Under the pieces are notes generated by a model. It saw only the letters and a program-made list of their open reading frames with translations, had not been told where the DNA came from and ran no database searches. From Levilactobacillus paucivorans (GTDB lineage: Bacteria > Bacillota > Bacilli > Lactobacillales > Lactobacillaceae): a stretch of DNA of 64,000 bases. The stretch is taken from contig NZ_JQCA01000072.1 in NCBI RefSeq assembly GCF_001437125.1, positions 1-64,000 on the forward strand. The letters are read 5' to 3'. Both the position numbers and the translations under genes were made by a program. Shown in pieces: positions 40,524-50,558 of the stretch. Numbering within the stretch: the stretch's first letter is position 1; each line of letters opens with the position of its first letter.

Positions 40524-43500
40524 TTAATGTCGCCAACGCCACAACCGATAGCCCCCGGTAACTAGCAGGACCAGTAGGCCAACTAGTGTGGCCAAGAGTC
40601 CTACCTTTAAGCCGGGCGTCTGATAAGTCAACGTCACGCGATGCTTACCGGCTGGGAGTTTAGCCCCCACAAAGCCGACGTTAACCCGTGTCGTGGGTTG
40701 CGTCTTCCCATCCACAGTCAGGTGCCACCCCTTCGTGTAAGGAATCGAGGTGGTTAAGACACTGGCCGTCGTGGCTTGCGCGGTTCCTGTTACCCGATTA
40801 TCTGTAACCTTCAGACCATGCAGACCGTGTTGCCGTAAGTGATGCATCCGTTGGTCATAGGACTTACCGAATGGCACGGCAACGATCTTCGCCGACTTGA
40901 ACGACAGACTCTTAACCCCACTAAAGGTCAACAGCACATGCTGTCGTTTCGTGGCGGAATAACCCAGGTTCAGCAACACGTGATCCTTCTTCTGGTAGTT
41001 TGACAGGTTTGACTGGCCAAACTGACTGAAGCTATTCATATTCCTAAACGTATTGGCCGTAACGACATATGCCCCATCGCTCATGTTCCAGAGAGACTGC
41101 CGTAAATTATTCAACCGTTGGATTCCCGTAAACATTTGGTTCTTATAGATGTTGTCATTACGGGCATTTTGATACTTGTCCTTGACCGTGAATCGCTGCG
41201 CCTTTATCCCGTCGAGTTCGAGATAAAGTTCCGTCCCATGGGTCTGCTCCGGTCGGTCAAACTTCAAATCATAACTAACTGGATTTCCTTGGTTGTCACT
41301 GACCATCTTGGTTAACTGATGTTGATTCTTCTTAGCATTGCGTTGAATCCTCGTATGGTTCTGCTTGGTCAGGGTCGTCAAACGTTTCTTATCCGTCGTA
41401 ATGCTGACAAAGCGGTCTAGATTTCCTTGATTGAGGGTCGCCTGCATGGCCGCAATCGCCGCCGGATCGGTCTGATTACCGGCTTGCCGGAAACTGGCAA
41501 CCTTGGCCAAACTGTTCAGGGAGTTAGTGGTGTCCGGGACCGTTTGATAGCTGAGCGTTCGTTGATTACTCCGATACGTTGTGGTTGGCACCCCAGTCAC
41601 ATCCGAGCCGTTCACCAGCGCCCCATAGGTCAAGGCCTGTTCGCGGTCGCTGCCATTCAGCTGTTTAAATTGCTTGGCCGACAATTGTTGCGTTTGCAAA
41701 TAAGCCAATGGCAGAGCATTCTTAGACTTCAGGAGAATCGTATCGTAATTATTTCCAAAATGGTGGACCGGTTTGTCTTTGAATTTCATCGACTTGCCGG
41801 ACGCCGTCTCAATCGTTTGATAGTGATACGGAAAGGCCTGCTGCCCCCGTTGGTTACTCCGCACGAAAATGTAGCGCACCCCAAGTAAGTTGTTCATAGT
41901 AGTCCGGCTATCTGCCTGGTTGATGGGTTTGTTCATCTTGAACTGGGTGTTACTCAGTTCCTGGCTGAAGTCCCCTACTGCTTTGTTTTGAATAGAGAAA
42001 TACGACATGATGTCGTGGGTTCCCAGATTCATCCCCAGATTGGTCTGCGCCTCATTACTAAAGTAGTAAAAGTTACTGGTAGCCGTGCGTCCAAAACCAG
42101 GACGGGACTTCACATATGATTCGGCCCCATCGTAGAAGTTTTTCTGATATTTAGTGGCCACGCCACGCGGCGTCAGGCCAGCGCTGGCACTCCCGGAATT
42201 AGGACTGAAGTAGCCGTACCCGTTATTAATAATATTTAGACTCAGGATCGCTAGGAGCACCCTCAACTGACGACGGGTCGACCACTGGTAGAATTGGCCA
42301 ACTAAGAGGGCCCCCAGCGTGACCAAGAGCCAGCCATAGGTGACCAGATCATGGCGACTATTGCTAAAGATAAAGCCATTAGCTGCCCAAATCACAACCA
42401 GCCAGCCCACGACGCCTAACATCAGCGTCGTTAGATCGCCCCGGGTTAACTCACCTAGCCGATCGGCAAAGTTCATGAGTGCCAGGCTAAAGACCAGGCA
42501 GCCCAGTAAGAGCCAGCGTTCGGATGGTGTTGTCAGCCCATTCATCACCCCAGAAATCTCTGGCAGGAGTGACCCCACAACTAGTAGCAGAATCCCAATA
42601 TTCAACCAGAGATAACGGCGGAAGTGGCGGAGGACATAGATTAAACCCAGAAAGGTCAGTCCAGCCATCCCCACGTTAGCCCAAAAGGACATGGCATTGC
42701 CCGTGGTCAAAATCGCATTGGGTAATTTTAAGTAGTAGTTAAACGGATAAACAAAGTAACCATTGGCAAACTGAGCCGTAGCGCGCGTGGAGTGCAATAC
42801 CCCAATCAGCGATGGTACCAGTAAGATGCCAGCCAACAGGAAGCCCACGATACCGGCTTCCACTAGCTTACCCAGCGTCCGCCAGCCATTCAGGTGACGA
42901 TCATTTCTCACCGACAGGTAGCGCAGGATCGCATAGACGAGGCTACCGATCGCTAAGATATAGGCAAAGTAGAAGTTGCTGATCAAGGCTAAGCCGGTGA
43001 AGATGGCCAATGGCACCCAGGATTTCTCCCGATAAATGCGGTCGATCCCATAAGCCAACAGTGGAAAGAGAATCATCGGCAACAGGAAGAACGGATGACG
43101 AATGCTAACATATAGCGAGTAACCGGTGAACGTGTAGGCCAAGGTTCCCAACAGCTGGCTTCCCGGTTTGAACGACCGGTGCTGAGCGAACAGCATGAAC
43201 GCCAGACCACTCACGTAGAGTCGTAGGAGAATTAACAGGTTGTAGCCCATCTCCAGATGCCCCTTCGGACAGAGGGCAATCAGGTAGCTAAACGGGTCTC
43301 CGAGGACGTAATACGAGAAGGTTGTGAGTTTATCGGCTCCCAGCCCCAAATCCCATGACCAGCCCGTGAGGCTGCCCTGATGGAGCCACGTATAGAACTT
43401 TTCTAGAACCGGATAATGTTGTGCAAGTCCGTCGCCTTGCCAAATAAAGGACTTTCCCGTCAGGATAAAGATCCCGTACAGGCAAATCGTGAGGATCATA

Positions 43501-43556
43501 AAGATAGCCGTATAGACCAAGTAATTCTTTCGTGATGCTGGTTTGTTCTCTCCCAT
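40524..43556 (-). CDS. YfhO family multi-pass membrane protein
   Basis: 1010 aa. The N-terminal half has about a dozen membrane segments and the YfhO/GT-C-like opening (SFIWQGDGLAQHYPVLEKFY, then SWDLGLGADK); the middle and C-terminal part (about residues 440-985) is a large extracellular region, closed by a final membrane helix and RLWRWRH. In Bacillus subtilis YfhO takes part in lipoteichoic acid glycosylation as the putative exporter-side glycosyltransferase. The ATG at 43556 is 16 bases from GGAGGAG, longer than usual. No CsbB or GtcA partner is adjacent. Confidence 0.88.
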   Translation of the reverse strand: MGENKPASRKNYLVYTAIFMILTICLYGIFILTGKSFIWQGDGLAQHYPVLEKFYTWLHQGSLTGWSWDLGLGADKLTTFSYYVLGDPFSYLIALCPKGHLEMGYNLLILLRLYVSGLAFMLFAQHRSFKPGSQLLGTLAYTFTGYSLYVSIRHPFFLLPMILFPLLAYGIDRIYREKSWVPLAIFTGLALISNFYFAYILAIGSLVYAILRYLSVRNDRHLNGWRTLGKLVEAGIVGFLLAGILLVPSLIGVLHSTRATAQFANGYFVYPFNYYLKLPNAILTTGNAMSFWANVGMAGLTFLGLIYVLRHFRRYLWLNIGILLLVVGSLLPEISGVMNGLTTPSERWLLLGCLVFSLALMNFADRLGELTRGDLTTLMLGVVGWLVVIWAANGFIFSNSRHDLVTYGWLLVTLGALLVGQFYQWSTRRQLRVLLAILSLNIINNGYGYFSPNSGSASAGLTPRGVATKYQKNFYDGAESYVKSRPGFGRTATSNFYYFSNEAQTNLGMNLGTHDIMSYFSIQNKAVGDFSQELSNTQFKMNKPINQADSRTTMNNLLGVRYIFVRSNQRGQQAFPYHYQTIETASGKSMKFKDKPVHHFGNNYDTILLKSKNALPLAYLQTQQLSAKQFKQLNGSDREQALTYGALVNGSDVTGVPTTTYRSNQRTLSYQTVPDTTNSLNSLAKVASFRQAGNQTDPAAIAAMQATLNQGNLDRFVSITTDKKRLTTLTKQNHTRIQRNAKKNQHQLTKMVSDNQGNPVSYDLKFDRPEQTHGTELYLELDGIKAQRFTVKDKYQNARNDNIYKNQMFTGIQRLNNLRQSLWNMSDGAYVVTANTFRNMNSFSQFGQSNLSNYQKKDHVLLNLGYSATKRQHVLLTFSGVKSLSFKSAKIVAVPFGKSYDQRMHHLRQHGLHGLKVTDNRVTGTAQATTASVLTTSIPYTKGWHLTVDGKTQPTTRVNVGFVGAKLPAGKHRVTLTYQTPGLKVGLLATLVGLLVLLVTGGYRLWRWRH

Positions 43557-43723
43557 GGAAATGATGACTAACTCCTCCGCCTCATAAATATATTAATCAT
43601 TAAATTATTTTTTAGTTAATGCCGTGACCGTTCTGATCAACGGTCAATTTCCGCCAGACAATGCCAATCTATGAAGACTGGCACCACAAGGTCCGCGTTT
43701 AATTTTACCATAGCTCTTCCCGA

Positions 43724-43761
43724 CAAAAAACTCCCAACCCGTCATTAGCGGATTGGGAGTC
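43724..43761 (-). terminator. Terminator of pgi
   Basis: ACTCCCAACCCG / GCGGATTGGGAGT hairpin; on the minus strand followed by T6. Confidence 0.8.
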
Positions 43762-43778
43762 TCAAATCGACCTTATTT

Positions 43779-45125
43779 TTAGAGGCGATCGTTCAATTCT
43801 TTACTGAGTTTTTCGAAGCCGGGCTTACCTAACAAGGCAAACATATTGGTCTTGTAGGCTTCAACCCCTGGTTGGTTGAATGGGTTAATCCCGTTCAGGT
43901 AACCAGAAATAGCAATGGCAACTTCGAAGAAGTAAATCAGGTAACCCAAAGTAAATGGGGTCTGATCTGGGATGTGGACGCTCATGTTAGGCACGCCACC
44001 ATCGGTGTGGGCTAACACAACCCCTTCGTAGGCCTTTTGGTTAACAAAGCTCATTTGCTTGCCTTCCAAGTACTTCAAGCCATCGAGGTCATCTTCAGCA
44101 GTTGGTACGGCCACGTCATGTTGTGGCTTGTCGACCGTAATAACGGTCTCCATCAGCTTACGTTGACCTTCTTGGATGTATTGACCCAAGGAGTGTAAGT
44201 CGGTACTGAAGTTAGCTGAGGATGGGTAAATCCCCTTCTGGTCTTTCCCTTCGGATTCACCAGTTAATTGCTTCCACCATTCTGCGAAGTATTGCAGACG
44301 TGGTTCATAGTTTTCCAGCAATTCGGTGGTGTAACCCTTCCGGTAAAGGATATTCCGCAATGCGGCATATTGGTAGGCTTCGTTTTCGTTCAGATCGGGG
44401 TTGGTGTAATCCTTCTGAGCGGCAGCGGCCCCCTTCATCAACTGGTCAATGTCAGCGCCAGAAGCGGCAATTGGCAATAACCCAACGGCAGTCAAGACGG
44501 AGTAACGACCACCAACGCCATCAGGAATGACGAAAGTTTCGTAACCAGCCGCATCGGCCTCGGTCTTAAGGGCCCCACGAGCTTTATCGGTCGTGGCGTA
44601 AATCCGGCTCTTGGCACCATCTTCACCATACTTCTTCACTAACATTTCCTTGAAGAGGCGGAAGGCGATGGAAGGTTCCGTCGTGGTCCCGGACTTCGAA
44701 ATAACGTTAACAGAGAAGTCACGGTCGCCGATCAAGTTGATCAGGTCGTGCACATAGTCGGGGCTAATGGAATTCCCGGCAAAGAAGACTTGTGGTGCCT
44801 GACGTTTGTCGGCTGGCAAGTAGTTGAAGAAGGTGTCGTTTAAGAAATCAACGGCCATCTTCGCACCGAGGTAAGATCCCCCGATACCAATGACAACGAG
44901 GACTTCGGAGTCAGACTGAACCTTCTTAGCAGCGGCTTGAATCCGAGCAAATTCATCCCGGTCAAAGTCCGTAGGCAACGTTAACCAGTCGCGGAAGTCG
45001 CTACCGGCACCGGTACCCTGACGTAATTCGGCATCTGCAGCCGTCACAAGCGCTTGCATTTCTCCGAGTTCATTGTCGTGAACAAATGGTTCAAGTTTGG
45101 AACGATCAAAGGCGATATGTGCCAT
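43779..45125 (-). CDS. pgi: Glucose-6-phosphate isomerase
   Basis: 448-aa enzyme interconverting glucose-6-P and fructose-6-P. The signatures [29 protein letters not shown] and the PGI signature near [12 protein letters not shown] are present, as is the C-terminal [17 protein letters not shown] with the catalytic Lys. It is monocistronic; start ATG 45125 follows GAGG. Confidence 0.97.
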   Translation of the reverse strand: MAHIAFDRSKLEPFVHDNELGEMQALVTAADAELRQGTGAGSDFRDWLTLPTDFDRDEFARIQAAAKKVQSDSEVLVVIGIGGSYLGAKMAVDFLNDTFFNYLPADKRQAPQVFFAGNSISPDYVHDLINLIGDRDFSVNVISKSGTTTEPSIAFRLFKEMLVKKYGEDGAKSRIYATTDKARGALKTEADAAGYETFVIPDGVGGRYSVLTAVGLLPIAASGADIDQLMKGAAAAQKDYTNPDLNENEAYQYAALRNILYRKGYTTELLENYEPRLQYFAEWWKQLTGESEGKDQKGIYPSSANFSTDLHSLGQYIQEGQRKLMETVITVDKPQHDVAVPTAEDDLDGLKYLEGKQMSFVNQKAYEGVVLAHTDGGVPNMSVHIPDQTPFTLGYLIYFFEVAIAISGYLNGINPFNQPGVEAYKTNMFALLGKPGFEKLSKELNDRL

Positions 45126-45214
45126 ATTTAGATAACCTCACTTTTATTGTTATTGACGAGTTAATTATAACGCATCCTGTTAAAATGTAAATGGCCTAGT
45201 CCAATTTAACATTT

Positions 45215-45247
45215 AAAACGGGACTGGCCGTTCCCGGTCAATCCCGC
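45215..45247 (-). terminator. Terminator of the GlcU-like gene
   Basis: GGGATTGACCG / CGGCCAGTCCC stem on the minus strand, followed by TTTTAAA. Confidence 0.7.
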
Positions 45248-45254
45248 TAAATTG

Positions 45255-46127
45255 CTATTTCATAATTCCTAAGGTAACCCCACCCGCAACAACGAGCAGC
45301 GAGCCGATCGTGATATAAACCATTTCGCGACCCGTCTTCTTTTCACCCAGTAACCAGATACTCCCGAACGTGGAGATAACAATCCCACATTGTGCCAGAG
45401 AGTAACTGATGGCCAAGCCGACCCGTGGAATCGCCATGAACATAAAGAAGTTCCCGATTCCCCAGACAATCCCAGTCAAGATATTCTTGGCTGTGGCCTT
45501 GTGCCACACTTGTTGACGGGAGAAGATCACGAAGATCAAGGCCCCCAAGACCATCCCCAGTGATTGTGGGAACAGAATCGTTTGTGCCTTAAGACCAGAG
45601 AACTTCACGATAACCGTGTAGAGAATGTAACCCACCGTTGAAATCACGAGGGCGACGGTCCCCTTACCTGCCTGGATCTGCTTGTCACCAACCGCCACCT
45701 TGGCATTTGGATCCCGCAATGACGTTAAGACAGCACCGGCAATCAGAATGATCACGGCAATCGTCCCTAAGGTGATCATCCGTGTCGTATTCCATTCACC
45801 AAACAGCACAACCCCAGCCAACGCCGTCCCGGCCAGTTGTAACCCGGTAGAGATGGGCACTGTCCGTGAAATTCCGATGAACTTCATGGACTGAAATTGT
45901 TCAAATTGACCAACAGCCCAGCAGAGACCTGAAACGATCCCGACCAACAACGCCATACCAGTTAAGTGACTGTGGAAGTAGAACAAGGCAAAAAGACTAA
46001 AGATTACCGCCCCGACCGTCATCCCTAACGTTTGTTGGTATGACGTTCCTCCTAGGCGACCACTGATTAATCCAATGCTTCCCCAGCAGACCGCGGGGAT
46101 TAAAGCCATTAAAATATAGATATTCAT
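45255..46127 (-). CDS. glcU: GRP-family sugar uptake protein (GlcU-like)
   Basis: 290-aa protein with ten membrane segments, of the glucose/ribose porter (RhaT-GRP) family. The family features ALIPAVCWGSIGLISGRLGG, GLCWAVGQFEQFQSMKFIGI (quoted in part) and the C-terminal GIVWGIGNFFMF are clear. GlcU imports glucose by proton symport; ribose or another sugar cannot be excluded. Start ATG 46127 has GAGG upstream. A near-cre sequence (TGAAAACGATGTAA, one mismatch) lies at 46285-46298. Confidence 0.88.
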   Translation of the reverse strand: MNIYILMALIPAVCWGSIGLISGRLGGTSYQQTLGMTVGAVIFSLFALFYFHSHLTGMALLVGIVSGLCWAVGQFEQFQSMKFIGISRTVPISTGLQLAGTALAGVVLFGEWNTTRMITLGTIAVIILIAGAVLTSLRDPNAKVAVGDKQIQAGKGTVALVISTVGYILYTVIVKFSGLKAQTILFPQSLGMVLGALIFVIFSRQQVWHKATAKNILTGIVWGIGNFFMFMAIPRVGLAISYSLAQCGIVISTFGSIWLLGEKKTGREMVYITIGSLLVVAGGVTLGIMK

Positions 46128-46237
46128 TTTGTAAACCTCAACTCTCGTTTCAACTTAGTCCTGTATAATTGTAAGCCTTCTCAATTAGCATTAGTAAGTT
46201 TAATAGTTTCGATTCGAATTGTAAACTCAAACTCTCT

Positions 46238-46284
46238 AAAAAAATCCCGAATGGCAAGTGGTCTATCCTACCAATCGGGAAATT
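46238..46284 (-). terminator. Terminator of the rRNA methyltransferase gene
   Basis: TCCCGA...TCGGGA stem with an inner TGG/CCA pair; on the minus strand followed by T7. Confidence 0.65.
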
Positions 46285-46309
46285 TTACATCGTTTTCATT
46301 GAGCTTTCA

Positions 46310-47458
46310 TTAGTTAACGGTCAACAGTAAGCCTTTTAAAGATTCGCTGTGACGGTCAGCCTGATTCGTTTGGAAATCTACTGGTGAGAGGTAATTATTG
46401 GAAACACTTACATGACCGGTATAATTTTGCAAGGCATCGCCAACCGTCTCCTTGAGACGCTTCATGCCATACATTGGCGTGGTCGTGGTCAAGACGACTT
46501 GCGTCCCGGTGTGGGCCACCTTGAGAGCCTGTTCGAGTAAGTCTTGCAGATCTTGTTCCAAGGTGAAGGTCCGCTTCTTACCACGGATAAAGGCTGGTGG
46601 ATTGATGAAGATGGTATCAAAACTCAGGTCATGCTTGATGGCATAGTCCAAGTAGTTGGCAACATCCATCGTCCGCATCTCAACGGCCGCTTGATCCAGG
46701 TTGTTCGCAGCCAATTGCGCTTGTAAGGCTGTCGTAGCCCGGTTCGTTGGATCAACTGTGACGGCTTCAACGGCGCCACCGATCATGGCTGCAGTCACAA
46801 TCCCCGTCTCGGCACTGAAGAGATTCAGGATCCGATGTTGTTGACTGTTTTCCTTAGCCCAGGCCCGAATGTCACGGAATTCCAAGGCAAGTTGTTGGCG
46901 TCCTGCTAACAGATCGACAGGATAAGCCACGCCATTTTCCATCACCGTCAGAGGTTGCTTGCCCAGGTCACCCTGGATAAGTTGCCCATGTTCTTGGTCT
47001 GGCGTGGTGGCCACAATCGTCTGGTCCTTCCCGATAGCACGGGCAAAGCCAGCGTAAATCAACTTGGCCTGCTGCTTCAAGGCCGTGTTCTGCCAGCGGA
47101 AGACGTAGGTCCCGTCATACACATCAACGACTAAGCCGCCCAGGCCATCACCGGTGCCGTTAAATAAACGGTAAGCGGAACTGCCAGTAATTGCTGAACG
47201 CCGAGCCGCAGCAGCTCTGAACTTGGTGGCAAAGAAACGATCATCGATACTTTCATTTTCCCGTAGGCTCAGGACGTACCCAATCCCTCGAGGTTGTTTG
47301 GCAAAATATGCGGTGGCAACGAAATGGCCATGGTTCTCTAATTGGACCCAGGCCCCGTTTTCAAAATCATTCTTGTTTTCTAAATCGGTCACGGACACGA
47401 TTGGATAGCCGTCCTCGAACTTACGGACAGACTTCCCTGTAATTTGTACTTGCTTCAA
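46310..47458 (-). CDS. Class I rRNA cytosine methyltransferase (RlmI-like)
   Basis: 382 aa. An N-terminal PUA-type domain (residues about 1-75) precedes a central RlmI-like fold (RLFNGTGDGLGGLVVDVYDG) and a SAM domain (LNLFSAETGIVTAAMIGGA; catalytic-loop NPPAF in FDTIFINPPAFI). Such proteins methylate cytosine C5 in 23S rRNA. The SAM loop (FSAETG) departs from the FSYTGG consensus, so activity is not certain. TTG 47458 has AAGGAGG seven bases upstream. Confidence 0.85.
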   Translation of the reverse strand: MKQVQITGKSVRKFEDGYPIVSVTDLENKNDFENGAWVQLENHGHFVATAYFAKQPRGIGYVLSLRENESIDDRFFATKFRAAAARRSAITGSSAYRLFNGTGDGLGGLVVDVYDGTYVFRWQNTALKQQAKLIYAGFARAIGKDQTIVATTPDQEHGQLIQGDLGKQPLTVMENGVAYPVDLLAGRQQLALEFRDIRAWAKENSQQHRILNLFSAETGIVTAAMIGGAVEAVTVDPTNRATTALQAQLAANNLDQAAVEMRTMDVANYLDYAIKHDLSFDTIFINPPAFIRGKKRTFTLEQDLQDLLEQALKVAHTGTQVVLTTTTPMYGMKRLKETVGDALQNYTGHVSVSNNYLSPVDFQTNQADRHSESLKGLLLTVN

Positions 47459-47519
47459 AAGTTTCCTCCTTAATGATTCTTCTCATTGTATCACGGGAAC
47501 ACCCCGAGTACCGGGCAAT

Positions 47520-48989
47520 TTACGAATTTGTCTTAGCTCTTTGCGAGTTTGTCTGGTGTTGGTCAGGGAAGATCACGGTAAACGTGGTCCCATGGTGTTC
47601 CTTACTCGTCACACTAATCTTACCATGATGCAGCTGAACTAGCTGGTGCACGATAGAGAGTCCCAGCCCAGACTCCCCGTATTTGGTATTCTTCCGGGAA
47701 GGATCGGCCTTGTAGTAACGCTCCCAAATGTTCTGGAGCTGTTCATCGGACATCCCCATCCCCGTATCGGCAACCTTCACAATCGTTTCCTCATAGCCCC
47801 GTTGTGCGGAAATGGTGATGGTCCCCTGCTGGGTAAATTGGATGGCATTCTGCGTGATGTTAAACATAATCTGCACAAAACGATCGTAGTCGGCGTAAAC
47901 CGGAATTTCCTGAGGTGCCTGTAACTCCAATTGGTCCCCGCTGTCATCGGCCTTCTGCTTCAACTGCTCCACAATATTGTGAAGAGCATCGACAGCATTG
48001 AACTCATGGAGATTGAGTGAAATCTGATTGGACCGAATCTTCTCGTAATCCAGGTTTTCGTTAACCAACCGAATTAGCCGACTGGTTTCACTCCGCATCA
48101 GGTCAATACTCTCTTCCTTACTCTCCTCGGGGATGGCATTGTACGCCAGACCTTCGAGAAGTCCGTTGATAGTGGTCAACGGTGTCCGCATTTCATGCGA
48201 AGCGTTGGCCATGAATTCTCGCCGCCGCTGTTCCTGTCGCCGAATCTCTTCTTGTGAGTCTTTTAACGATTGCGTCATGCCGTTGAAGTCGTTAATCAAA
48301 TCATCAATTTCATCACGATTACGACTGGCCATTTCGACATCGTAGTTTCCTTTGGCAACCTGATTCGTCGCCTTTCGAAGCTGATTAATCCGTGATGTAT
48401 AGTAACGAGCCAACAGATAACTCGCCACGATCGCCACGACGATTGACACCAGGAGGGCTCGAATCAGATTGCGGTTAATCTGATTGACACTGGTATTAAT
48501 GTCGGACACGAAGGCCCCCATCACGACAACCGCCACTAGTCGATGATTATAGAAGTAGGGTTTCATGACTTCGGTCATCGCGGGACTGATGCGCCCGTTC
48601 TTGGTTCGCACCCGTTTGTCCACGACTTTGTGAATGATTTTATTTTGTTTGAGCTTCTTCCAATCCGACTGGTTGATGGCTTGTTGGTAGACATTTGCCG
48701 GGAAAACCACCTTGTTGCTGGCACTGTAAATGGTGGTGCTCACAGCCTGGTTTTGCAGTAATTGTTCGCTACTTTCCAAGGACTCGGTATCGAAATCCAC
48801 GTCGCGACTGTCTTCAGAGTTAATCCGCAGAGACTGCTCGATCAGACTATTGGAATATTTCTCGAGAGAATTCCAGGTATTGCTGTAGACCATATGCCGG
48901 GTCATCTGCGAATATGAAACTCCCATGATAATTAAAATAATCATGATGGCCGCAAAGAACCCAAGCATTTGTTGATACATTAACTTCAT
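47520..48989 (-). CDS. Sensor histidine kinase
   Basis: 489 aa. TM1 at residues about 9-27, extracellular sensor to about 176, TM2 at about 177-196, HAMP about 197-245, HisKA with the phosphorylated His265 in ANASHEMRTPLT, and HATPase with N box (NITQNAIQF), G1 DTGMGMS and G2 GESGLGLSI. It overlaps the response regulator by four bases. The C-terminal tail is basic (RAKTNS). The stimulus is unknown. Confidence 0.93.
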   Translation of the reverse strand: MKLMYQQMLGFFAAIMIILIIMGVSYSQMTRHMVYSNTWNSLEKYSNSLIEQSLRINSEDSRDVDFDTESLESSEQLLQNQAVSTTIYSASNKVVFPANVYQQAINQSDWKKLKQNKIIHKVVDKRVRTKNGRISPAMTEVMKPYFYNHRLVAVVVMGAFVSDINTSVNQINRNLIRALLVSIVVAIVASYLLARYYTSRINQLRKATNQVAKGNYDVEMASRNRDEIDDLINDFNGMTQSLKDSQEEIRRQEQRRREFMANASHEMRTPLTTINGLLEGLAYNAIPEESKEESIDLMRSETSRLIRLVNENLDYEKIRSNQISLNLHEFNAVDALHNIVEQLKQKADDSGDQLELQAPQEIPVYADYDRFVQIMFNITQNAIQFTQQGTITISAQRGYEETIVKVADTGMGMSDEQLQNIWERYYKADPSRKNTKYGESGLGLSIVHQLVQLHHGKISVTSKEHHGTTFTVIFPDQHQTNSQRAKTNS

Positions 48990-49720
48990 CGCTGATCGGC
49001 TCCACTATCATCAAATTTATAACCTACCCCCCAAACAGTTTGGATAATTTGAGGGCCAACCTTTTCAATCTTTTGCCGAAGCTTCTTAATGTGGGCATCC
49101 ACAGTCCGTTCATCCCCGTAGTACTCGTAATCCCAAACCAACTGTAAGAGTTGTTCACGGGAAAAGACTTGCCGGGGCTTCTGCGCCAAGGTCTTCAACA
49201 GGTCGAATTCCTTGGGTGTCAGATCGTGAATTTGCTTGCCATTGAGGTAGGCTTCACGGGTCTTAGTGTTCAACTTAAAGTTCTCCGTCACCACATCAAA
49301 GGATTCGGTGTCATCCAAGGACTCAGTTGCCGTCGTCTTAGTCGTAGTCCCCAACTCAGCCCGCCGATGCAAAGCCTTGATCCGCGCGATTAAGGTAATC
49401 GGACTGAAGGGCTTGGTAACATAGTCATCCGCCCCCATCTCGAGACCTAAGACCTGATCGCTCTCCGAATCACGCGCCGTCAGCATGATAATTGGCACGG
49501 TTGGTGATAACTTGCGAATCTCCGCACTGACCTGCATCCCATCCAGTCCGGGAAGGTTCAAGTCCAACGTGACCATGTCCCAGTCGTTGGGTGAAGCGGC
49601 AAACATCTTCACGGCTTCATTGCCATCGTAGGCAAACTCCGCATCCCATTGTTCCTTTTTAAAAAACATCGACATCATCTGTGATACCGAATGGTTATCT
49701 TCAATCATTAATAACTTCAT
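48986..49720 (-). CDS. OmpR-family response regulator
   Basis: 244 aa. The receiver domain has the acidic pair EDN at residues 7-9, the phosphoacceptor Asp53 (VTLDLNLPGLDG) and KPFSP; the winged-helix domain follows (LTPKEFDLLKTLAQKPRQVF, DERTVDAHIKKLRQK). Start ATG 49720 has GGAGG seven bases upstream; the frame extends further up without a site. It forms a complete two-component system with the downstream kinase. Confidence 0.94.
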   Translation of the reverse strand: MKLLMIEDNHSVSQMMSMFFKKEQWDAEFAYDGNEAVKMFAASPNDWDMVTLDLNLPGLDGMQVSAEIRKLSPTVPIIMLTARDSESDQVLGLEMGADDYVTKPFSPITLIARIKALHRRAELGTTTKTTATESLDDTESFDVVTENFKLNTKTREAYLNGKQIHDLTPKEFDLLKTLAQKPRQVFSREQLLQLVWDYEYYGDERTVDAHIKKLRQKIEKVGPQIIQTVWGVGYKFDDSGADQR

Positions 49721-49943
49721 TGTGACCTCCAAAGTTAGGGCTACTAAATTCGGGGCCGGTAAAAGGTTGGTGCGCCATAGTGTCCTGAAATTAACAGGAG
49801 AATCAGAAGGCGTCATGACAGAATAATGAAGATTCTGTAACTTTTACCGGCAGTCCCTTAGCCATGTGGTTCCTTAACTACCTACTATACTATACCGCGA
49901 GATGGAAATTTTCCTTAAATTCGCCCCCAACAAGTTAAATTGT

Positions 49944-49971
49944 TTGCAGCTCCCCGACATTATGGTAGACT
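49944..49971 (+). promoter_or_regulatory. Promoter of tmRNA
   Basis: TTGCAG, 16-base spacer, TAGACT; predicted start is close to the mature 5' end at 49988. The 266-base gap 49721-49987 also holds the divergent promoter of the two-component system and no ORF. Confidence 0.6.
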
Positions 49972-49987
49972 AGAACAGTATTGTCAT

Positions 49988-50355
49988 GGGGCCGTTCTGG
50001 ATTCGACTGGTATAGGTTGAACCTGAGCTGCGCGCCGTAGCGGCATCTACGTTAAAAGGTCCAGTTTATTATAACTGCAAAAAATAATAACAATTCTTAC
50101 GCTTTAGCTGCTTAATAGGCGCTTAACGTAGATCCTCCTAGGCTTGCTCGCGGTCTAGATCTGGGTCCTAAATTTAACGGGCTTACGCTAACGACTCCCA
50201 CCTGAAGTACGTTAGAAGAGAAAAATCAGGTTAGCTGAGCATGAGGGCCCTGACAGACGGCAAGTTGCTCAGCGAAATTTTAAATAGTCTGCCTATGCGT
50301 GTAGACGTTGAGGTGGCAATATGCTAGGACGCGGGTTCGATCCCCGCCGGCTCCA
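49988..50355 (+). ncRNA. ssrA: tmRNA
   Basis: The 5' GGGGCCGTTCTGGATTCGAC and 3' GGGTTCGATCCCCGCCGGCTCCA ends (quoted in part) form the tRNA-like domain; acceptor GGGGCCG/CGGCTCC with discriminator A. The tag frame at 50077-50115 encodes AKNNNNSYALAA plus stop, ending in ALAA for proteolysis. It rescues ribosomes stalled on broken mRNA. Length about 368 nt is normal. Confidence 0.96.
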
Positions 50356-50488
50356 TAAAGCTTTTCATAGAGAACCATAGGCGCCCATGAGCCTAATGAA
50401 TCAACGCTTCTATTTTTTGAGCTTTCACACAAACCCATAAAGTGGTGTTCCGTGTGGGCTATCAAATAAATAGCGGTGGTTGGAATTG

Positions 50489-50518
50489 AACTGTTAACCT
50501 TCGGGCTAGCAGTTTTTT
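50489..50518 (+). terminator. UUCG-loop terminator downstream of tmRNA
   Basis: AACTGTTAACC-TTCG-GGCTAGCAGTT stem (one mismatch, one wobble) followed by TTTTCTT. It lies 130 bases after tmRNA. The 50356-50558 gap holds this hairpin and no ORF. Confidence 0.55.
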
Positions 50519-50558
50519 CTTAATTAAAAATCAAATTAGAACGGAGATTATACATAAA

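Noticed and set aside
50474-50515. tRNA-like 3' fragment after tmRNA (minus strand GTTCAATTCC)
   Set aside because: The T-loop-like word is present, but the flanking bases do not pair as a T-stem and no acceptor or anticodon arm completes it. The same bases make a good UUCG-loop terminator on the plus strand.
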